Assembly: GCA_023807065.1 (NCBI GenBank)
Contig: JAJJLU010004395.1
Location: 1-13,680 of the forward strand
Direction of reading: 5' to 3'
Length of the DNA stretch: 13,680 bases
DNA from: Isotricha intestinalis
Taxonomy: Eukaryota; Ciliophora; Litostomatea; Vestibuliferida; Isotrichidae
Part shown: in pieces, positions 7,270-13,680 of the stretch
How positions within the stretch are numbered: the first letter of the stretch is position 1
Layout: each line of letters opens with the position of its first letter
The notes under the pieces: model-generated
Database searches by the model: none
Told to the model about the DNA's origin: nothing
What the model saw: the letters and a program-made list of their open reading frames with translations, nothing else
Made by a program: the position numbers and the translations under genes

Positions 7270-9027
7270 CTATTTATTCCATATTTTAATTAAATTATCA
7301 TTTCCTCCTGAAATTATAGTTTGATCATCTAATTCAATAACAGATATAATAATATTATCATGTGCATTTTCCTTTTCTTTAAATATAGTTAATTTATCAT
7401 CATTATACAATTTAATAATATTATTTAAATTATTTTGATTCATAACAGAAGATAATAAAAATCCATTTGAACATTTATTAATTGAATAAATTATTTTTGG
7501 TCCAGTTATATTTTTAATCAAAGAATAAGTTAATAAATCAATTAAATAATAACCTTTTGAATTTATTCCTCCAATACATAATAAATTATCATCTAATAAG
7601 CACATTGAAGACAAATAATCTCCTGTTTCTATATTTTTTATTTTTGATATTATTGAATATTTCCCTAAATTCCAATAAAAAAAAACAATATTTTTTTCTT
7701 GTTTTGAAGAAACAACAAATTCTTTTTCATTTAATTTTAAAATATTATTATATAATAAATCTACTAAATTAGAATTATTAGAATTTGAAAAATAAACATT
7801 ATTATCATCTGATTTATAATAATTATTAAAGAATATATTAGAATTATCTAATTTCCATAATTTAATATTACATAAAGGAGAAATTGAAATTAAATGATTT
7901 TGAATTTCAATAACTTTTTTATAATCACAATTATTAAATTGTAAAGTTTGATCAATATGATATTGATTTTCTCCTTTTAATTTAATAATTTTCATTGTTT
8001 TATCAGAAGAACAAGTTATAATTCTTTCATCTTTTAATTGAGTAAAATAATAGATATTTCCATTATGTTCTTTAATCGATAATTGAATTTCATATATTTT
8101 TTTTTTATATATATTTAATGAAAAATCTAATGAAGATGAAATTAATCTTCCATCTTTTAATTTATCTAAATGAGTAATTGATTTTGAATGTCCTTTTATT
8201 ATTGTTATGCAATTTTCTATATTATCTAAAGGATATTCTATATAATTTTTCAGAAGATTTATATATTTTTTCCCTTCATTTAATAATGATTCTAATTGAT
8301 TTAATTTTGAAGATTCTTCCCATAATTTTATATTATTTATTACATTGAAATTAATATTCTTTTGATTTTTTTCATATTCATATGTGCTTATTAATTTTTC
8401 TAAATACTTTAATTCTATATTTGTTAAATCTTTTAATTTATTTATTAAATATAAAAGTTTCTCTTTTATTTTATCTAAATTTTTTAACATCAATTCAAAG
8501 TTTTTAATTTTATTTTTTAAATTTAATTTTTCATCAAAATCAAAATCAGGTAATAAAATTAATTGATGGAAAATATGTTCTTTTTTACAATAAATACAAA
8601 TATTTTTTTTACAATTCAAACAAAACCAAATAAAAGAATTTAAATGCTTTTTACAAAAAGAATCATATCTTTTAATATGAATTATATTATGATTATAATT
8701 ATTATCATGAATATTAGAACATTGAAAACAAAGAAATTTATTACATGAACAATAAAAAAAACTTTGGTTTATTTCATTTTGTTTTTTTCCGCATTCTTTA
8801 CATATTTCATTCGATAGAGAAAATTTCTGATAATTATTTAAATAATCTTCTAAATTTAAACTTATAGAATGTTTATTTTCACAATATGATTTAATTGAAG
8901 GTTTCCCTTTATTATATTTTAATTCAAGAAAAGGAATTAAATTACATTCTGAACATCTTAATATATAATTTGGAATGAATTTATATTTTGAGTTAATAAT
9001 TTCTTTTTTTTTATTTTCATTCTTCAT
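7270..9027 (-). CDS. Zinc-finger/B-box, coiled-coil and WD40 protein
   Basis: 585 residues, intact, ending at TAG. The N-terminus has Cys/His clusters: CSEC at 25-28 with C49; a B-box-like finger from CKEC (76-79) through CSC (93-95), CFQC (100-103), H107 and H116; and a second one, CKKH-x8-CLNCKKNICIYCKKEH-x2-H (125-154). A helical coiled-coil section (about 165-265) follows. The C-terminal half is a beta-propeller: blades are visible at 279-307 (GHSKSITHLDKL, SSSLDFSLNIY), 320-350 (EHNGNIYYF, SSDKTMKIIKL), 370-392 and 555-583 (AHDNIIISVIEL, GGNDNLIKIW), with degenerate blades between. The order resembles TRIM-type proteins, but I see no typical RING finger, so a ubiquitin-ligase role is open. 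A binding scaffold is the safer reading. Confidence 0.88.
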   Translation of the reverse strand: MKNENKKKEIINSKYKFIPNYILRCSECNLIPFLELKYNKGKPSIKSYCENKHSISLNLEDYLNNYQKFSLSNEICKECGKKQNEINQSFFYCSCNKFLCFQCSNIHDNNYNHNIIHIKRYDSFCKKHLNSFIWFCLNCKKNICIYCKKEHIFHQLILLPDFDFDEKLNLKNKIKNFELMLKNLDKIKEKLLYLINKLKDLTNIELKYLEKLISTYEYEKNQKNINFNVINNIKLWEESSKLNQLESLLNEGKKYINLLKNYIEYPLDNIENCITIIKGHSKSITHLDKLKDGRLISSSLDFSLNIYKKKIYEIQLSIKEHNGNIYYFTQLKDERIITCSSDKTMKIIKLKGENQYHIDQTLQFNNCDYKKVIEIQNHLISISPLCNIKLWKLDNSNIFFNNYYKSDDNNVYFSNSNNSNLVDLLYNNILKLNEKEFVVSSKQEKNIVFFYWNLGKYSIISKIKNIETGDYLSSMCLLDDNLLCIGGINSKGYYLIDLLTYSLIKNITGPKIIYSINKCSNGFLLSSVMNQNNLNNIIKLYNDDKLTIFKEKENAHDNIIISVIELDDQTIISGGNDNLIKIWNK

Positions 9028-9436
9028 ATTATTTAATTTTTTAAAATTTTAGTATTTAAAGGAATATTATTTTATATATCAATTGTTTCTATGAATGTTA
9101 AAAAATAGTGAACAATTTATTTATCATTTATATTTTTTTAATTTAATGTCTGATTGTTATATCAATATATTCCTTTTCTAAAAATTTAGATTTGTCTTTG
9201 ATTTTTTTAAAATTATTATTTTTTAAATCAAAAATTACTTATTTAAATTATTATTTTTGATATCAAATATTTTTTTATTGTAAAAAGACTTCAAAAATAA
9301 AAATACATTTACTTATTAAAAAAGATTGATATTAATTTGGAATTATCTTTTACATAATACTTTTAATTTCTATTAAAAATTGTATTAGTAAAATAAATCA
9401 TAAATTAAAGGAATTAATATTTTATATCGAAAAAAA
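9028..9436. other. Divergent spacer with presumed promoters
   Basis: 409 bases between the leftward WD40 gene and the rightward permease. It is A/T-rich throughout. A 9-base inverted repeat (ATCAAAAAT at 9228-9236, ATTTTTGAT at 9254-9262) flanks a 17-base loop; in DNA this AT-rich it may be chance. No coding relic or RNA gene was seen. Confidence 0.5.
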
Positions 9437-10924
9437 ATGACTTCCATAGAAAATTCAAAAGACACTGAAAAAGAAGAGCAATTTTCAATAATTGGGTTCT
9501 TAAATGAAGAAAAAAAGCCATATATATACAAAAATAAATTTTTAGAAAAAATAAATGAATATTTCCAAATAACAGAGAGAAAAAGTAGTATATCAACAGA
9601 AATATTATCAGGATTAATAAATTTCATAGTATCATCATATATAATATTACTTCTTCCATCTATGTTTGAATCAATATCATCAAAAGCATGGAATGGAATT
9701 TTTTTTGGAACAATATTAAATATAATAGTAGTAACATCAGTTCAAGGTTTAGTAGGAAATATTCCTTTAATTTATGCTCCTGGTCTTGGTTCTTCTTCAT
9801 TTATGTTATCATTAATAAATGACTTAGAAATGTATGAATATGGTCAAGTTTTAATTCTTATTTTTTGCTCTGGTATTATTTTCCTTCTTGTTACTTTAAC
9901 TAATATTAGAAAAAAAATTATTGATTCAATGCCTCTTTGTATTAAAAATTCTATGACAATTGGTCTTGGTGTTTTTTTATCTTATTTAGGATTAACAAAT
10001 TCATATTTATTAAGATTTTTATTAGAAGGTCCTATAAGTGAAAAAAATGAAAAATTATATATAAATGCAACAATAACATTAATCAGTTTATTAAGTATAA
10101 TACTATTAGAAAATAGAAAAATTAAAGGTGGTATATTTATAGGAATAATAATAGGTTCAATAGTATCAATACTATTTCAAATAATAATAGAAAAGAAAAA
10201 CCCATTAAATTTCAAAAGTGAAAAATGGATTCCTCCAATAAAAGATTATTATGATTTTTGTATAAAAAATGGATTTATAAAAGGATTTTCATATTTTCAA
10301 AAAGATATAGAAAATAATCCAATTCAAACAATAACAAATGGAATATTAATAATATTTACATTTACCTTAATAGATATATTTGATACAGTAGGAACAATAA
10401 TAGGAATATCAAAGAGAGCAAATTTACTAAAAGAAGATGGATACCCTAATAAATTTAATGAAATAATGATAGTAGATTCCTCTGCTGCAATATTTAGTTC
10501 ATTAACAGGAACTCCAACATGTAATGCATATTTAGAAAGTACAGCAGGAATTGAAATTGGAGGTAAAACTGGTTTAACTTCAATCATTACTTCTTTTTTT
10601 TTTTTTGTTTTCTTCTTTATTAGTCCTATTATTAAATTAATCCCTAGTGATGCTACTTATGCTGCTCTCGTTTATATTGGAAGCTTAATGTTTGAAAATA
10701 TTAATACTTTAGATTTTCATGATAAAGATAATTTTATTTCATCATATTTTACTATTTTTATTATGCCTTTCACTAAAAATATTTCTTTTGGTATTGCTTT
10801 CGGACTTCTTGTTTTTATTTCCTTAAAAATAGGAAAAGGGGATTTTTTTCAAGTAAATTTCTTTGCTTATGTTGTTTTAGGATTGTTTTTAATTTATTTT
10901 GCGACACAAAATTTGTTTAGGTAA
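9437..10924 (+). CDS. AzgA-type purine (adenine/guanine/hypoxanthine) permease, NCS2 family
   Basis: 495 residues with about a dozen hydrophobic segments after a 55-residue polar N-terminus. Family signatures appear in order: TEILSGLINFIVSSYIILLL (54-73), the APGLG loop (114-118), IKNSMTIGLGVFLSYLGL (169-186), LIDIFDTVGTIIGI (311-324), VDSSAAIFSSLTGTP (346-360), YLESTAGIEIGGKTGLTS (365-382), PSDATYAALVYIGSLM (403-418) and DFHDKDNFI...IMPFT...GIAFG (426-456). These match the AzgA/AZG group of nucleobase permeases, which import adenine, guanine or hypoxanthine by proton symport across the plasma membrane. Substrate range cannot be read from sequence alone. It would feed purine salvage, on which many protists depend. 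The start at 9437 has A-rich upstream sequence. A T-run near 10598 encodes part of a Phe-rich helix. The length is slightly above bacterial relatives because of the extended N-terminus. Confidence 0.93.
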   Translation: MTSIENSKDTEKEEQFSIIGFLNEEKKPYIYKNKFLEKINEYFQITERKSSISTEILSGLINFIVSSYIILLLPSMFESISSKAWNGIFFGTILNIIVVTSVQGLVGNIPLIYAPGLGSSSFMLSLINDLEMYEYGQVLILIFCSGIIFLLVTLTNIRKKIIDSMPLCIKNSMTIGLGVFLSYLGLTNSYLLRFLLEGPISEKNEKLYINATITLISLLSIILLENRKIKGGIFIGIIIGSIVSILFQIIIEKKNPLNFKSEKWIPPIKDYYDFCIKNGFIKGFSYFQKDIENNPIQTITNGILIIFTFTLIDIFDTVGTIIGISKRANLLKEDGYPNKFNEIMIVDSSAAIFSSLTGTPTCNAYLESTAGIEIGGKTGLTSIITSFFFFVFFFISPIIKLIPSDATYAALVYIGSLMFENINTLDFHDKDNFISSYFTIFIMPFTKNISFGIAFGLLVFISLKIGKGDFFQVNFFAYVVLGLFLIYFATQNLFR

Positions 10925-11281
10925 AGTTAATCAATAAAATATACTTTTATTTGTTTTTTTTCAGTAAGGTTAATTATTATTTTTAATATTATTTTTATTT
11001 AAAATGTTTTAGAATTAAGTTTGTTTTTTGTGTTTGATTTATTTTTTTTAAATATCAAAAATTATTATTTTAATTAAACTATTTTTCAATTATAAAATCA
11101 GTCTTTTTATAATCATATAAAAGTGAAAAATCAAAATTTAAAAAAGAAAATTTAGCAGAAGAAGAAAAATAAATTATTTCATAATAATTTGATATTTATA
11201 ATAACTTATAACAAAGAAAAAAAAATCTAAAAGTTAAAAAATATTTATATATTTAAATCAAAATAAATAAAAAAGTAATAA
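10925..11281. other. Spacer upstream of the GTPase gene, with possible coding relic
   Basis: 357 A/T-rich bases holding the permease 3' end and the GTPase promoter. A short stretch at about 11113-11172 reads SYKSEKSKFKKENLAEEEK before a TAA, with an in-frame TAA just ahead of it. It could be a relic or chance in AAA/GAA-rich DNA. Nothing else stands out. Confidence 0.4.
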
Positions 11282-13060
11282 ATGGGTCATAGACATGTGA
11301 ATGTTCAACCAATATATGATGCAATGGAAGAAAGTAGAAGACAATTTTTATTACAAATGAAAACTTTAGATGATAATTTTAAAATAAATATGAATATTAT
11401 GGATGAACAAATTAAACAAATTAAAGAAAAAAATAAACTTTATGAAAGATGGGAAAAAGAAAGATTAGAAGAAAAAAGAAAAAAAGAAGAAAATGAAAAA
11501 ATTTTTAAAGAATCAATAAAAAAATTAAAAGAAAAAATAATAAATGAAACAAATGAAGCAAGTATAATTTTTTTAGAAAAAATAGAAAAAAATTTTGACA
11601 ACAATAAATTTAATTGGTGCATTGAAGAAATAGAAAAAGAGGATTATTCGAATAAAATAAAAGAAATATTTAATAAATTAAAAGAAGAATATAGAATAGA
11701 AACAAATTTAAAATTGATGATAAAAAACATAATAAAAAAAATTCAATTTGAAAATGTATCATGTTATAATATTCAAATAGTAGGATTTACAGGAGTAGGA
11801 AAAAGTACTTTAATTAATTCAATTTTTCAAGAAAATATTGCAGAAGAAAGTTTTGGAAATATTGGAACAAAGGAAACAAAAGAATATATATCTAATAAAT
11901 ATAATTTTATTAAATTTATTGATACTAGAGGTTCTGAATTAAATGATGAAAATAATATTAATGTTGTTTTAAATAATACTTTAAAATATATTGATGATAA
12001 ATTATCAGAAATTAATCCTAATAATACCATTCATTGTTTATTTTATTGTATATCTGGAAATCGATTTCAAGATATTGAAAAAAATTTTTTACTTACTTTA
12101 AGAAAAAAATATAATAATGGGAAATTACCAATTATATTAGTTTATACTCAAAATCTTATAAGTCAAACTTTTGAAAAAATGAAAAATTATATAAATGATA
12201 TTTTAGAAAAGGAAAATTTAGAAAAAATTGATGATAAAGAAAAAGATATAAATATGATAAATGTATTTTCAAAATCAAAAATATTTGACAATGGAATAAT
12301 GAAACCAGCTTTTGGATTAGATAAATTAATGGAATTTGCTAAAAAAAAATCTAATATTGCTATTCATATTGCTATTTATAATATGATACAAAAATATGGA
12401 ATTAATAAAGCAAATGATTTTTATAAAAATATAGGAAATTCACTATTTGATGGTGTTAATGACTTTATGAATAAAGAAAATGAAAATGATATTATTAAAA
12501 ATATTTTCATTCATTGTTTTATTCAATTTTGTAATGAAAATATTGAAATATCAAATGAATGTTATAATTTTATTAATTATATTTCTTCTCAAATTAAGGA
12601 TTATGTATTAGAAAAAAATAATATCAATTTAGCTCAATTTATTGAAGAAAGGGCAGATTTCATTTCAAAAGAATTACTAAATATTCAAACTAAATTAATT
12701 TATGAAAATAATCAAGTTAATATCAATAATTGTTTAAAAAATATTGATTTATGGAAAGAAGAAGGAAAAACAAAATTAAAAGAAAGATTATTATTAAAAT
12801 CAAAAATCTATTCAATCAGAAATTTAGCTAAAAAATTATATATTGATGTAGTTGAAAAATATCAAAATTTATTTATTGAATTAATTGAAAAAATAATTGA
12901 AAATGAAGAAATTAAAAATGAAATTATTAAATTAAGTGAGAATAAAAAAATAGTAAATATTTCTCATCAAATTGATGGTTTAATAAATGATTTAAAAATT
13001 TATCAAAAAAAAGAAAAAGAAAAAGCAGAAAAACTAAAAAATGATAAAAAGAAAAAATAA
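11282..13060 (+). CDS. Coiled-coil P-loop GTPase with non-standard G4 motif
   Basis: 592 residues, intact, starting MGHRHVNVQPIYDAMEESRR and ending at TAA. Residues about 30-155 are a charged coiled coil (ERWEKERLEEKRKKEENEK). The G domain spans about 160-360: G1 GFTGVGKST at 168-176, a candidate G2 Thr at 196 (GNIGTKET), and G3 DTRG at 214-217. Strand KLPIILVYTQN (281-291) lies where G4 [N/T]KxD is expected but reads YTQN. A candidate G5 is SKSK at 330-333. The rest (about 360-592) is helical with a Lys-rich tail. The domain belongs to the broad class of TRAFAC GTPases that includes AIG1/GIMAP-like, septin-like and ribosome-binding types; I cannot place it more closely. It may act as a regulated GTP-binding scaffold. 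Gly2 could in principle be myristoylated, but the context is weak. Confidence 0.88.
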   Translation: MGHRHVNVQPIYDAMEESRRQFLLQMKTLDDNFKINMNIMDEQIKQIKEKNKLYERWEKERLEEKRKKEENEKIFKESIKKLKEKIINETNEASIIFLEKIEKNFDNNKFNWCIEEIEKEDYSNKIKEIFNKLKEEYRIETNLKLMIKNIIKKIQFENVSCYNIQIVGFTGVGKSTLINSIFQENIAEESFGNIGTKETKEYISNKYNFIKFIDTRGSELNDENNINVVLNNTLKYIDDKLSEINPNNTIHCLFYCISGNRFQDIEKNFLLTLRKKYNNGKLPIILVYTQNLISQTFEKMKNYINDILEKENLEKIDDKEKDINMINVFSKSKIFDNGIMKPAFGLDKLMEFAKKKSNIAIHIAIYNMIQKYGINKANDFYKNIGNSLFDGVNDFMNKENENDIIKNIFIHCFIQFCNENIEISNECYNFINYISSQIKDYVLEKNNINLAQFIEERADFISKELLNIQTKLIYENNQVNINNCLKNIDLWKEEGKTKLKERLLLKSKIYSIRNLAKKLYIDVVEKYQNLFIELIEKIIENEEIKNEIIKLSENKKIVNISHQIDGLINDLKIYQKKEKEKAEKLKNDKKKK

Positions 13061-13397
13061 TAACTCCAAATTGGGGAATATATTTTATTTATATTTAATT
13101 AAATTAAAAATAAATAAAAAAAAATTTTACAATTTAAAAATAAAAATATCAATATAATTACATAACAATCGTCTCTCATAACTTGTAAAACTCTATTATC
13201 ATGATTAAAATATTTAATAACATCTTGAATTAAGTTTCATTTGGAAATTATTCATAATTTTTAAATTTTTTATAATTATTTTTTTAAAATTTAAATTCTT
13301 AATTTTTATCATTTATAATATTTAAAAGAATTAATATTTCAATAGAAAAGTGAAAATTGAATATGTATGAATGATATATATTTAAAAAACAATTACA
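13061..13397. other. Spacer between convergent genes
   Basis: 337 A/T-rich bases between the GTPase stop and the stop of the leftward paralogue. Most of it is featureless; a stretch with coding texture on the minus strand is listed separately. Confidence 0.5.
13150..13246 (-). pseudogene. Possible short coding relic
   Basis: Read leftwards, about 30 codons give NLIQDVIKYFNHDNRVLQVM followed by RDDCYVII, a protein-like stretch with higher GC than the surrounding spacer. It is preceded by an in-frame TGA at 13237-13239 and has no start codon. It may be a fragment of a lost gene or an unannotated exon. The family is unknown and the evidence is thin. Confidence 0.3.
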
Positions 13398-13680
13398 TTA
13401 ATTAGAATTTTTCCTATTATAATTTTCTCTAATAAACTTACTTAAATCAACAGACCAATTAAAAATAAAAACTTTATAAGTTTCCACAAAATAAGGATTA
13501 TTATTAAAAAAAGGTAGAATAATATCATTAGAATATAAAAATTGATTAAATTGATCATTTTCATCATTTAAATTAACAATAGGAAACAAACTACTAGAGT
13601 CTTCAATTTTATTTTCATACAAATGATAATTTCTACAATAATTAAGTAAAGAAAAAGTATCATTAGGAATTTGATAATCA
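13398..13680 (-). CDS. C-terminal part of a paralogue of the broken coiled-coil gene (runs off the window)
   Basis: The leftward frame is open from the right edge (starting DYQIPNDTFSLLNYCRNYHL) to TAA at 13398-13400, 93 codons. It matches the C-terminal block at 3857-4156 in order: NDxxSLLNYxRNYHLYENKI, a variable acidic linker, DQxNxFL, NNPxFVETYKVFI, W, LSKxIRxxxNxK. It is somewhat shorter at the C-terminus, without the Lys-rich tail. The frame stays open through the position where the other copy shifts, so this copy is probably the functional one or at least less decayed. The ATG inside it at 13616-13618 is not the true start, because homology extends upstream. Function is unknown. Confidence 0.72.
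   Translation of the reverse strand, partial: DYQIPNDTFSLLNYCRNYHLYENKIEDSSSLFPIVNLNDENDQFNQFLYSNDIILPFFNNNPYFVETYKVFIFNWSVDLSKFIRENYNRKNSN

Noticed and set aside
7557..7772. Small + strand frame of 71 codons
   Set aside because: It lies antisense inside the WD40 gene and has only Leu/Ile/Asn-rich composition expected of the opposite strand.
8384..8566. Small + strand frame of 60 codons
   Set aside because: Antisense shadow of the coiled-coil part of the WD40 gene.
9385..9627. Two short minus-strand frames over the permease 5' end
   Set aside because: They oppose the well-supported permease frame and show no family features.
10324..10587. Minus-strand frame of 87 codons
   Set aside because: Antisense to the most conserved loops of the permease.
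11440..12030. Two minus-strand frames of 60 and 67 codons
   Set aside because: Antisense shadows of the coiled coil and G domain of the GTPase.
1..13680. Genome with all three stops reassigned (context-dependent termination)
   Set aside because: The relics alone would allow it, but five intact genes of 296 to 641 codons have no internal TAA, TAG or TGA, which is not expected under such a code.

Overview
The window is nuclear DNA from a microbial eukaryote with an extremely AT-rich genome. Coding regions lean on AAA, GAA, AAT, ATT and TTA codons, and intergenic DNA is almost only A and T with long homopolymers. Five long reading frames of 296 to 641 codons use CAA for Gln and TGG for Trp and end at TAA or TAG, so the standard code fits. 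One 38-base GT..AG intron with a CTAAC branch-site motif is visible. The 641-residue two-helix membrane protein has a layout I associate with large ciliate membrane-protein families. My best guess is therefore a standard-code, very AT-rich ciliate, for example of the rumen or litostome kind. This is an inference, not a proof.

Layout from left to right. Positions 1-159 (-) hold the start of an unidentified gene. Positions 160-780 are AT-rich spacer. Roughly 782-2517 (-) is a decayed gene with clear coding texture, Cys-rich clusters, several frame changes and more than a dozen in-frame stops. Positions 2565-4156 (+) hold an intron-containing coiled-coil gene with a Lys/Glu repeat, now spread over three reading frames. 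Positions 4312-6237 (-) encode the two-helix membrane protein. Positions 6341-7231 (+) encode a three-RRM RNA-binding protein. Positions 7270-9027 (-) encode a zinc-finger/B-box, coiled-coil and WD40 protein. Positions 9437-10924 (+) encode an AzgA-type (NCS2) purine permease. Positions 11282-13060 (+) encode a coiled-coil P-loop GTPase. Positions 13398-13680 (-) hold the 3' end of a paralogue of the broken 2565-4156 gene, inverted and about 9 kb away.

The genes are packed tightly: one divergent pair shares 103 bp and one convergent pair has only 38 bp between stop codons. There is no sign of an operon or a shared pathway; this looks like ordinary eukaryotic gene order plus a locus where older gene copies are decaying. 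I found no tRNA or rRNA gene, CRISPR array, telomere or recognisable transposon. The most interesting points are the decayed gene whose stops all fall where Gln or Trp could have stood, the paralogous pair with one frame-broken member, and the GTPase with an unusual G4 motif.
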